A model generated the notes under the pieces. It saw only the letters and a program-made list of their open reading frames with translations. It was not told the origin of the DNA and did no database searches. DNA of 64,000 bases from Chlorops oryzae. Its lineage: Eukaryota; Arthropoda; Insecta; Diptera; Chloropidae. Every line of letters begins with the position of its first letter. Within the stretch, counting starts at the first letter, position 1. Below, in pieces: positions 11,414 through 23,100 of the stretch. The DNA lies in the NCBI GenBank assembly GCA_020466095.1, contig CM035807.1:8379697-8443696 (forward strand), given 5' to 3'. Made by a program: the position numbers and the translations under genes.

Positions 11414-13133
11414 AAAGAGCCTTTGATAATGGAGGTTCCAGGAACAAATCCGAAGGATACGTTATGAGGATATTTAGCGGCAGTAGGCTAAAGTCAATAT
11501 TGTCAATGTATAGTGATTATGCCAGATGTTGAAGACAATCAGGGATGTCACAGAATCCGATAGCTGTCGGAATTGGAATTTAAGTCGACTGAATTTTCAT
11601 ATATAGCCGGATCAAATAGGGTTCTGTGCAATTGAGAACCGATAATAGTTCCGATTCAAAACCAAAAACAACAAAATTTGTAAATTCTGTATGAAATTTC
11701 GATCGGTTTTAATTCCGATTCCGATAAGTATCGTATTCTGTGACACCCCTGAATGCTATTGAGAAGAACGCACGACTTTTTAGGTAAGGACTGAAGACGT
11801 ATAAAAAGAAGAAGACATTGTGTTCGTTGAGAGCTAAGGAGTGGGAGTTAACGAGCTTATAGGTTCATACGTTCATTAACGTGTCTCTTTTAATTGGAAA
11901 TAAGAATACATGTCAGCATTCAGCAATGTACATTGCCTTGGGCCACGTGAGGTTAGATTTAACCTTGTTAAATTTGAAAGTGAGCTCGTTGAAAAATCTA
12001 ATGGGCAAATACTAAAATAATTATTGAATTTTTTGAAAATGCCTCGAGCGATATATGGAAAAGGGAAAAATGAACAAATATGTCATGTAAATGAGTTAAT
12101 AAATTTTCAAATAGGAATTGAATTATTAATGGCAATACTGTAACTGCCTGGAGCACCCAAATTCAAAAAATGTTCGAAGCAACAAATATTGGTTTTTAAA
12201 AATAATTTCTAGTTCTACTTTTGATAGTGTGTGATAGGATAAAATTCACATCCATATATTACTCAAACATTCTGACCTAGTTATCAGTACACATTGCATG
12301 TCCAAATAGAAATAATAAAACGCATTTATGTACATTTAGGTTTCTAAATTTAGAATATCATTTCTCAGTTTTATTTTTAAAGTAAACTCTGCAAGCAAGG
12401 ACATTACGTAAAGCTTTTTAAAACATCATCATCATTCATAACCTTCCTGCTTTTCCATATATATATTTTCAATCACAACGCTCGATGTCATACTAAAATG
12501 TTAACAATTGCTCTTTGAATCGTCCTTGCACATATGGCATCCGCCACATTTTTCTTCTTGCCTAAAGGTAACAGTAACAACTCGCCGAGCAGGACTACAA
12601 AGGAAGAGCTAACGTGAATCAGCCACATACGTCGTTAGCACAATAACGTCACGATAAGTACGCATATTTTAAATTATGTATGCCAGAATTAACGCCAAAA
12701 GATGTCGAGGACGCGGTTTCTTTGGATGTAATTTGCAATGCAAATGTTGAATTTTATCACTTATCCTTCTTCCTCGCTCTCTTTTCCATCTGCCTCACAG
12801 TTCAATGGTGCGTTAAATGAGGGGATTGCAACTTTGTCTATATATAGAACAAAGAATTGTTTGTTTTTTTGTTTTGCTTATTGGTTTTGTTTCTTAAAAA
12901 TTACATAATTTTTGTCCGAATGATTCTCTTTTTTGGAATGTCATGGTAACATTCAACCCCGATTCGAAATATTTCCGGGGATTTAAGAAATATTGTGAAT
13001 TTCGAACATTTTTAAGCAGAGGTCATCACATTTTTTTTATTTATTGGCACATAAGATACTTCCTTTTTCTATGGAGAAAAACTTCCAGGGAAAAAAATTC
13101 CCGGGGATTATTGAATAAAATATGTCGGTGCCC
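11414..13133. other. intergenic stretch without recognisable genes
   Basis: About 11540-11750 is dense in GGAATTG/CCGATTC-type short inverted motifs and may be an old repeat. Motifs like TTCCCGGGGAT recur at 12970 and 13095. No coding signal. Confidence 0.5.
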
Positions 13134-13260
13134 TTACTCCGTAGTTCGGCTCTCTTTTTCGTGGGTCGGCTGTTCGTTATACGTCACATTTATGGTTATT
13201 GGTTCGGCGCGGATTTTGTGTTCGCAGAGGAATAGCTTTCCGAGGCGAACTACAGAGTAA
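13134..13260. mobile_element. small MITE with 19-bp inverted ends
   Basis: TTACTCCGTAGTTCGGCTC at 13134-13152 and its reverse complement with two mismatches at 13242-13260. The element is 127 bases long with no coding capacity. The target-site duplication is unclear. Confidence 0.65.
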
Positions 13261-14384
13261 AGTCCCAGGTTAATTAATACTGCCAGACAATCATACAACT
13301 ACAGGCTCCTGTCGATTCTTCAACTACTCCTGCTCCCACAGTGATGAACGGCCACGCTCACATTTAAATGGTCTGGGGTCCATCAATTCTGTACTATTCT
13401 TTGTTTTCTAGATACTAAGAGGTTTTGTAAAACTATCTTATCGTCGAAGTAAACCTAGTGAGCCTCCGTTTTTTCTTAATTATCCTCTATATTACCCAAT
13501 GACGAATTGAGGCAGAGTGTAGCTGAGACAAGAGCCTCGGCCCCCAAACGAGCAAACTAGCTCGGAGCGCCCAATTAAATTATCATAAAATATAAATATA
13601 ATAAAATATAAAAACCCTTTGCATTGAAATTTAAAGATCAATCAAGCTCAATCCTGATTTAAGCCCGGGGCCTCAAGACACCATAATCGCGAATTATAGA
13701 TTCCTCTTTCTTTTTCTGGAAAAAGCTGAATAGCTTCCGTTCTTTTCAACCAATTTTCAAGATCGATACGTAATTTTGTTGAAAATTAAATGTACTGTCT
13801 TAAATAATGCCGATGTGAAGGCATAATAGCGGAACAAATTGGCATAAAATGGTTTCAAAGTTGCAAAATTTGGAAAAAACTAAACAAATTCACTATGTCA
13901 TTGGAAAAAATCTAATGAAGTAATACTATTTTCAGCAAGCTGTATATATTGTTTTAAAGAGCATTCTTTTGACTTTATATTGCCGCAAAAAAATATTAAA
14001 ATCGGTTGATAGAAAACTAAGTGAATGCTTGGTAAGTGAGTCAATGTACTAAAAAACGGTTTTTGTGTCCATATATCGGAATCTATAGTCAATCTTAAAA
14101 AAACCGTTGTAATATTTGAGCTCAGCACGCCAAATTACGTCAAAAACAACTTTCAGTTTCTCATACCCAAAACTGTGTATGTATGTATACTTGTGCTATT
14201 AAAAACTTAAATATGAATTACTGCAAGTAAAAACATTTATAAATTGAACCTCTCTCAGCTATAAGCACAAACAAAGAGTTCTCCCGAATTGAGTCGAACT
14301 CAAACTCTCGCTTTGATCGCAAATGTGTTCGAACATCGAAGCATTTTATAGAGTCTTGCCTGAGTTGAGTCAAGCTCAAGCCTT
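13261..14384. other. intergenic stretch without recognisable genes
   Basis: About 13500-13690 contains GGCCCCC and CCCGGGGCC-type segments like the hAT MITE at 1917, probably a decayed relative. Nothing else stands out. Confidence 0.45.
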
Positions 14385-14542
14385 CAGTCTCCTTTTGTGC
14401 GCGTGGTTGATCGGTCGGTTCGGGGAAGTGTCGGATTTAGAAGTTTAAAGTGTGATTGAGAAATTCTAGCTTTTATATGAAAGAAGTCGTTTCGTTTTTT
14501 TGTTCGCGTAGCGAGAGACATCATAAGCAACACGTTGATAAG
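14385..14542 (+). promoter_or_regulatory. possible first exon and core promoter on the plus strand
   Basis: A TATA-like TTTTATAGAG near 14343 is followed by an initiator-like TCAGTCT near 14386, a GC-richer leader, and AAG|GTGAGT at 14542. No downstream exon on the plus strand could be tied to it, and a DINE-1-like element begins 15 bases later, so the donor may be chance. Confidence 0.2.
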
Positions 14543-14556
14543 GTGAGTGTTATTTT

Positions 14557-15170
14557 TATACCCGACACACTACTGTGTCGAGGGTATATTGCGTTTGTTT
14601 GGTTGTGTGTAACATCCAGAACCAGTCGAGACAGACCATACAAAATGTACAGTGCCGGACAAAAGTCTACATACGAGCCCTACTTTTGCTACCTGACGTG
14701 TCCAAAAGCATTTTGCGAAAAAATAATGATGCAGTTTTGTTCCAGTTCTGTATATAGAAATGATCAGAATCACCAAGAGATTCGATTTAGACATGTCCGT
14801 CTGTCTGTCCGTCTGTCTGTCCCTTTGTCTGTCCGTATGTTTGTATACAGTTTTCTTATCGAAGGAGTTGAGCTATCTTGACAAAATTTGGTATGCTTGC
14901 TCACGGGGACATGAGTAAGGACAAGATCGAGAATGGACCCGATCGGACTATTTTTAGGGGTACCTCCAGTACTAGGGTCTGTTATGAAAGTCACAAAAAC
15001 TGCTCTCAAATCGGAGTTTTTCAACATATTTTGATGAAATTTGACATTTCAACATGTTTCAAGGTAAGTAATGTGATTTCTAAAAATCGAAAAGTGGGCG
15101 TGGCTAAAGGGCGTTTTTCGAAAATTGTCTCCTCACAAACTCAAATTGGACTTGAACGAATTTGCACTTA
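14557..15170 (+). mobile_element. DINE-1/INE-1-like (Helentron-type) element with terminal hairpin
   Basis: It begins with a hairpin, TATACCCGACACAC-TACT-GTGTCGAGGGTATA (14558-14590). Then come GGTTGTGTGTAACATCCAGA, a (GTCTGTCC)n tract at about 14796-14835, CAAAATTTGGTATGC, GGGTACCTCCAGTACTAGGG and GTGGGCGTGGC. This hairpin, microsatellite and GTGGGCGTGGC order is the known plan of fly DINE-1 elements. It is non-coding. It lies just past the putative poly(A) site of the minus-strand gene. Confidence 0.78.
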
Positions 15171-15274
15171 ACTCAGAAACTTGAATCTTGAACGAAAATT
15201 TTGGATTTAAAGACATCTTGTAGCCTATTAGATCACTTGTCAGAACTAAAACAAGAAAAACACGCCTGAAATTA

Positions 15275-18200
15275 TTTTACAAAATTTTTTGTTTTATTCT
15301 GTCAATATTTCATTCATGTATATATATAATATAATATATGTTTTTTGGGGATTTCTATTTAATATTTTTCTGTGTTTCATTTTGCACATACTTTTATCTC
15401 TAAACATTTCATTTTCTTTTGACGTTCGCTTTCCAAATTTTCTTTCGACAAATTAGGTGCTACATTTTTCCTTTTACATTTCTTGTTAATTTTTTATTTT
15501 GCCTTTTTTTTCTATTTTAGTTTTTGTGTCACTAAAAAGTGCTTGCAACATTTTCTTTTTTGTTTTTCTTTAAATTTTTGCCTAGTGTCTACATTTGGTT
15601 TTCTTTGCGCTTTTTCAAAATTTTCACCTTTTTCTGATAAATATCGTTCTTCGTGTTTTGCGCTCTGTTTTGTTTTGTTTCAATTTAACATTTCGTTACA
15701 CTTACTTATCCTCGGATTCGGGGTATTCTGTTAGATTTTACTATTTTTCATGTTTTTAATGTTATTCGTTATTCTTTACATAATTTGAGTTGTATATATA
15801 TATAAATATATATACCTCATTTATAATAGTTTTACTTTTCACGCTAAATGTATGTATATAGACATTATAATAGACACATGGGTTTCTGTAGTTACACATA
15901 AAATGAATTTTTTTTTTGGTTTGGTTTAGGTTGTTTTTTGGTTTTTTTTTATGTTTTTTGTTTTTTTTTATATATTTTGTTTTTTTTTCCTTTGCAATTT
16001 TTTTTTTAAAAGTTTTTATGAGTTATCTCGTTATCGTTTTCTTGTTTCAATTCATCAACCATCATGCCTTAAATTTCTACAAAATATTCGCAATACTGCA
16101 GTCAATATGTCTTTTTGATTCTTTAGAAATGTGATTCGATTTGATTTAATTTGGTTTCATTTGCGTTTTTGGTTTTACTCTTCTGCTCGATTTCTTCTAA
16201 TCTTCTCCCTTCTCTTTTCATCTATTTGAAATTTTCCTTTTTCCTATTTAATTTTGGTTGTCTGCTCATCATTTTGATTTCTATATTTGCATTTTTGAGT
16301 TCTACACAATGATTTACACATATTCTTTTATATTTGTCTTTTATTTTTGGTTAGTTTTCTTTTTGGTTTAATTTGTTTTTGTGTTTTCAATTAGCTGCGA
16401 TTCTTTTATGGATATGGACACTGGGATTTCCAAAGGGACGGGGCGTGATTTATTTTCATTCATAGTTAACGAGTCGCTTTGATATCGTTAACGAATAAGA
16501 AAACACTGAACAAAAATTTTCATTGGAATTTTTGCGTTCTTGGCGCACTTGAATCAGCTTTTATTACTCCTTTCATGAGTGAGCTTGTGTAACTAGGTTC
16601 TCAAGAAACTATTTTAATTAGAATAACTGATAAATCCCGATCTACGTTTGTATGTTGTTTGTATGTTTGGATGCTGTTTTTGATTTTTAACTATTTTCAT
16701 TTGGTTTTTCATTGAGATCAAATAAAATTTTTATCCATTAAAGCCCCACACACGCGCGGAAGAGTGTTCAATTCAAGTGTCCTTTCGACTGCTTGCATTG
16801 CATTTCTTTATTCCCCGTGATTCCAATGATTGGTATATATATATATGTATGTATGTCTTTATGTCTATTTCTATGGCTAACTGTTTATATATGCATATTA
16901 ACCTTTAGGCGTTTTCCACCTACACAAAAATTATGCGCATGCTTATGCTCATATATGTATTAAGAATGTCTATAAATAGGTGTATATTTATGTGTGTATA
17001 TGTATGTATATTTTTTTAAATATATATTTTATCTTCTGCACATCTTTTTTTTCTATTTGATTTCCTTAAATAATACTTTCATTTGATTGATTTTGGTTTT
17101 CGTTTTTTGTGTATTTTTGTTGCATTCATTTTTTAAGCTTCAAGGATTTTTCCCATTTTTCTCTTCGTCTTTTCCTTTCTATAAATAAATACATTTCATC
17201 TCCTATATTCATCATCGTTTTAAATTGACTAATGTTTATGCGTTTGCTATGGTTTTGGTTTGGTTTTTTTTTTCCTTCTTATTTTAGGGTTTTTGCGTAC
17301 AATTATGATTAGACACAGATAACACTAGAACGTCCTCTTTCAGGGAAATGTTAATAAATAAAAAAGAAAATATATATAAAAATTATTTTAAAAAACTCAA
17401 TGGGGTCTGAGATCTTCTTGCAATTATCGTTCCTTTGATCTGGCTAAAATTTTGCCCTACTGGATTCTTATACATGATCCAGGTATTATTCATATATACT
17501 ATTGTATATGACGATTAATTCATGGTCTTTGCTCTATGCATGAACAAAAATACTGCTCTCTTTACCCTTAAGACCCCTAATTGGACGCTTCGAAAGTCCT
17601 CTGCCCCCTTCTCACTAAACGCTCAGAACAAAATCAACAGCATAACTTTTAAAAACTTAAATTTTTACTAAAATCCTTTTCTAAAGATTTTTAACGATTT
17701 TTTCTTCCTTTTCCATTTCTCTTTCCTTTTCCTTTTCCGTATTAATATGTACTACACGACTAAATATATTGCTACATACCAACACTACAACGACAGCAAT
17801 TTTTCTCACATAATGCAACGCAAGACCTGTAATATGTATATAACTACTAATACACAATAGTTCTGTATATAATATATATTAATATATATATGCATGTATA
17901 CATTTATATATAAATATATATGTGTGTATGCATTTGGGTAAGTAAAATAGTTTGACCACATCAATTAGCGTTCCAATGCATATATATATATATATATTTG
18001 TTATACTATACATCTTTTCTTGTATAAGTATATTCATTTTCAATTTTATATTATTTTTTTGTGTCTGACCTCGAAATATTTCTGGGTTCGTTTGTTTTTA
18101 CAGATTATCCTTTAAATTGTTGTCCTTGATATGTAGCGCAAACATTAACAAACAAATCCGTTTAATTTTTATTTTATTTCATACTCTTTTCTTTTATATA

Positions 18201-20142
18201 GTAGTATGTATGAACGTCTGTGTGGATGTGTGTTATTGGTACACATTTTTCTTTAAACAGCTATCAATGATTTTCTTCTTTCTTGTTTTGAATTTTATTA
18301 AAATCTACTTACGTCTACACCTCTAGTTTTGTTTTTTTTTTTTTCGTATTTTGCATTTTGGTCAACAATTTTCTTCGCTATGTTTTTCATTTTACATTTT
18401 TCAACACATTTACTTCTATATTTTCTTAAATATTTTTGTTTGTTTTTTTCTTCTGCTTCGCTTGTCTACGTGCAAATAACTTTTAAGCTATTTTACGCCT
18501 ACTTTTCATTTATAACAGATTCTCTCTTAGGCCTTTTCTTTGCTAAGGCTTTACCAAATTCGTGTTTTAAAAATCGTCAAACAAAAATCAGAACAAAAAC
18601 ATTTAAAGACTACTTTTGCTTTAACAAAAATATGCTATTCAAAAAGTAATAATTCAAAAGAACTGCCAAATATGATAAGAAAAACCATAGCCGAGTGGCG
18701 TATTTAATTAGTAATTAGTATAACATAGCTCAGCAGGCTCAATAGCAACCCATAGTTTCACTTAAAATGTCGTCCTCCTTCCCTTCAGACAGTGAACTTT
18801 TGTATACCATGACTTCCAAAATCGAACAAATTTAAAATTTTCAAAAGACTTGTTGAAAAAATTTCGTAAAACAGGTCCGATGAAATTATTGACTCCATGG
18901 AACTTCGGTATTCATTGCTTCGAGGATATGGGTACAAAATTGTGTACGTCCTGTGCAGCCTCCTTTCTTTTTGGGATGTAAGAAAATTGATCCAAATGCT
19001 TCATAAAGTTTTGGATTCCTGATGTGAAAATAAACTTGATAGTGACCTTATAACTTTAGTGCAAAGACTAATTGCCTACTATATGGTGATACAAGGGAGG
19101 GTCGGCCCTCCTATGACGGCACTAATGGTGTACTGTTTTCATGTATCTGCGTGAAATAACGACCCCTAAGTTCCGCTCTGGGCGTCGGGGACTGATGGTA
19201 GCTTCCCTGATTTTCAAGAAATGAATTCTGGTCCAAACACCCAATAAGTAACATATGTGCATACAAATTCACGAGACTTGGCTATTGAGAATCATTTTGC
19301 ATTTTTTACTTTTTTCGAAAGGACTTTTGAAACTGCATGATGATCCGAAAAAAGCAAACAAAAAACAGGGATGGCGTCATATTAAAATAAATCGGATCGT
19401 ATTCTCATTAAAATCACAAACATCAACCATTATCTTTATTATAATCTTCATCTAAAACAAATAAATTTTGCATTTTATAACAAGCAAAATTGAAAGAAAT
19501 AAAACAAAAACAAAAAAAAAAAAAAAACTAATTTTATTAGAGTGCCTTATTCGAAGATACATCTTGGGCTTGTGTATCTTTTCACCATACTTCTCTTCGT
19601 TTTCTGGAAATATTTCGGCTTATTTCTTTCTATTGCGAAGACTATATTAAATATTAATTGTGTGTGTTATTATGGTAGAAACTAAATTGAATGCTAAGTT
19701 TTATATATATATATGGGTGTGTCTATTTGTATGTGAATTGGTGTGTGTGTATACATATCCTTAATTACTCAGCTTGTAACCATTTTGTTTTTGTAAAATT
19801 GTATATTAACCAAAAAAAATTGTATATGTTTGTATGTTTTTTTATCGGTTATTCTTTTTTTTTTTTTTTTTTGCTTGTTTTGGTAGTTCTTAAGGTAGCT
19901 CGCTCCTTTGCGATAGTTTTCTGGTTATTCTTACTTTTGCTTTTTGGTTCCATTCATCATGTTTTCTGTATTTTCTGTTTGTTTTTTTTTTCTTTTCTTT
20001 TTTCTTGTAATTAAGGGTATTGCTCTGTTAGGAGATTCATTCAAATTATGCTTGATTAGATTGTGGATGGGTATATTTCCCCAATCATATTAATATGACT
20101 GCGAAAAAAGTTCCACTTTTTCTTTGCTTAAGAGAATCATAA
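15275..20142 (-). other. trv: putative long 3' UTR of the RNA-binding gene
   Basis: From the candidate stop to about 15.28 kb the minus strand is strongly A-rich with AU tracts, as expected of long neural-type fly 3' UTRs. It lacks a convincing reading frame on either strand. About 18.66-19.25 kb is less biased and could be an old insertion. A hairpin with GTTAACGA arms lies at 16467-16497. The extent is inferred from composition and the poly(A) signal only. Confidence 0.45.
15293..15298 (-). terminator. candidate poly(A) signal AATAAA
   Basis: AATAAA on the minus strand at the far end of the A-rich stretch. It is followed 20-40 bases downstream by a GT-rich element (gtgtttttcttgtttt). Just beyond it, sequence composition changes and a DINE-1-like repeat begins, so this is the natural 3' boundary. 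Other AATAAA hexamers exist inside the A-rich stretch and could be used earlier. Confidence 0.45.
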
Positions 20143-20184
20143 CTAACACAACAAATTGGCTGCTAACCACTCATCTTCTGGCAA
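20143..20184 (-). CDS. trv: candidate last coding exon
   Basis: A strong pyrimidine tract (tttttcctgctatttcag on the minus strand) leads into 13 codons, [13 protein letters not shown], and a TAG. The phase (0) matches the 25888 donor. It opens directly into the A-rich stretch read as 3' UTR. An alternative acceptor near 23850 would add only Ala-Gln before TAA. The choice rests on the better acceptor, the coding-like peptide and the long A-rich tail; no transcript evidence is available. Confidence 0.55.
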   Translation of the reverse strand: MPEDEWLAANLLC

Positions 20185-23100
20185 CTGAAATAGCAGGAAA
20201 AAAATAGAGAAAAAATTCGTTAATTATTTCATCTATCTTCAGTTAAATAGATTTATCAAAGGGGGGGCGGGGTTAAAAATAATCATCATCAGTTTTAAGC
20301 AAAAGAGGAAAAAAAAATTTGGCCATTGACAAATGAAAAAATATTGATAAAGGAAAAAAAAATATCTTAAAAAGCTCATTTATAAATAACACAAAAAAAC
20401 TAAAATTATTTCAAATAATTTATGAGTTGATATTTTTGATTTTTATGAGCTGAGTTTTATATTTTTAATCGATCATTTCAAAAACCTAATAAGTTACTTG
20501 AATTGAATTTAGTAGGAATCAATTGAAAACTGCTTCATGCTTAAACCAATTAGTCTTAAAGAACATATTCTTATCTTTCATTGAGTATTAGGGAAGAAGA
20601 AATGTTTAAGCTATTGTGTTCTTTTCCCAAAATACGCATCTACCTTTAAGCAAAAATTTTCTGCGGAAAACCGTATGTTGGAAAAAATTTGACTTAAGAG
20701 GTTTTGGAAATGATGACCGATTCGAGTTTTTTTTTTTATCTTTTGAGATGGCAATCAATAATTAAAGAATGTGTCTAGCCCATCAGGCTCATTTGGCTTT
20801 AGTCGAAGGCAAAAGTAGAACAATGAGAGTAAAATTAAATTTTGCTAATTCCATTTGACTTATGACTTCTCCGAATTTTCCGAATATGGTTTCAAATGAA
20901 AAATTCCATTCACTGACAGTGCTGACAGTATACATAGTTCTAATTGCGATACAAAGTTCTCCAATGATTTTTAGTGACTTTGCTGAAGGATTGTCATGAA
21001 TTGGTTTTTTAGACTGGCAGCTGCGTGTGTGAGTAGCGTCAATAGAGTGTCACAATGCCCTAAAAAGAGTGTCACAATGCCCTAAATAGAGTGTCAAAAA
21101 GCCGTAAATGGATTGCCAAAAGACCATCAATAGAGTACCAAAAAGCCCTCAATGGAGTTCCAATTTATTGACTATTATCGAGAAATAAGAAGTGTTCGCA
21201 ATTCCTATAGTCATACCGATCGATTTTAACCCTCTAAGGCCATAATTTTTTCTTCAATGAAAATTTCAGATATGACTAATGTGGAATAGAAAAACACTAA
21301 TCTGAAATTATTACTATTAGTTTTTTTTTTTTTTTTTGGTTTTGGGTAATTTGTTCGAAAAGTCCATCTAGAAACGGAGCCATGAATTGGAGGGCTAAAT
21401 ATTCCCTTGGGAAATCAACTCTGCGGATTTGGTAAACTTCTCACAGAGGAGAACATAATAAAAGGAGCAAGAATTTAGAACATTTTTGGGTCAAAAGCGG
21501 TCACATTTTTTTCCTTTTCTTCGAAGAAAAACTTCTAGGTTCATGTAGAATCGGGATGATTGCAATGTGCTAGCATCAAGACATGATTGAATGAATTGTA
21601 AAATCTTTACTAATAAAAACATCTTTAATTTTTTCATTTGGAAAATAATTTTCTTATAAAAAAAATTTGCCACTTACACCAGTTTTCGTTCAAAAAACAA
21701 ATCCAAAATTATTGATTACCATTTTTTTTTTTTTTTTTCGTCAATACAAAAAGTAATACAGCAAGAACACATAAAAGAAATGGATAAATATTGTTTGAAA
21801 GAAGAAAAGAAATTGAAAAATACGAAAAATAATTTGATATCCTCACCATAATTCTTGTATGTAGGTCCGATAAAAAGATTTAGTTTGTGATTGTGCCTGG
21901 ACTAATTAGGAACTCGATTCGAAAGGTATTTTTGCAAGACTAAATTTTTGCAGCTACATACATATTTCATACATATATCTCTGTGAATTTACAGACATGT
22001 GTGTACGTCGTTAAGGTAAACAGTGTGATTGGTTTTTTTTTTTTGTTTCAGGCGATATTAGAAGCGGATGAATCTCTTAATCGATTTTCTGTTTTGTATA
22101 TTTCCAGGAAACTCAACAACAAAAAAAGAAAGATATTTCCTCGATTGCTTGATAGGCTCATACTTATATATATATATATATTGTGTGTGTGTTTTTGTGT
22201 ATGTGAGAGGTAAGCTTTAAAATCATTTTCAGAAATAACTAAATCAAAATTGCTTGCAACATTTTTCTTTCATAAAATCTGAAAAGCTTTAAACAATATA
22301 CAATACCAACAATTTTTCAACATAAATTTTCTGGCTTAGGGCTGTCTCTAAAAATTGTTAAAGATTTTCTTACAATTTTCATATTTCAAAATTCGATTTC
22401 AGGCACTAGTGCTGTTTAGTAATTAAGGCTTTTTCTTAGGGAATACAAAACAAATTTTATGAAAACGTAAGTACTACAGGGTAAGATCGCTCTTATCGTC
22501 AATCGATACAATAAAAGATTTTGTATTAATTTATGTTTGATCTTCTCTAATTAAAGCCTTAATATTCGAAAAAGTAGTTCAGTGGGTAAGGTAAGAAGAG
22601 GTCTTATCAAAAAAGGAAATCGTACTTTCACTGTATTGTAGTTGGTGTACTTGCTGCTGTGTCATTGAACACTCCGACATGGTTTTATGGATTTAATTAA
22701 GGTTCAAATCATAATTGAAAGCTCATTTGTAATTTTTTGTTTTTTCTTTGTTGATTTCTGATGCAAATCATGAAACTCATCTCACCATGAATTGACATGT
22801 TCCTGATTAATAATTATGGATGTATGGCGTGTGTTTAAGATACAGTTTTTTTCCGATGCCATTACCTTTTAGTGGTTCTTCAAAAAAAAATATAATTTCT
22901 AAAATTTCTTTATGGTAATTAAGAGCAATGAGAAAGGGCAGTTATTAGTCCAAATGGTAGGGACATCAGGCTAACACCAACAGGCTCGCAAAATTCCTCT
23001 GAACGCAATTGGAAGATGAATCAAAACCGTAAAATCTTCATCATTCATCGAGTGATAAGACCTCGTTACCCTTTCACAAAAAATAATAAATAAATTGAAT

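Noticed and set aside
21041..21161. CRISPR-like array
   Set aside because: Repeats are directly adjacent with no spacers; eukaryotic minisatellite.
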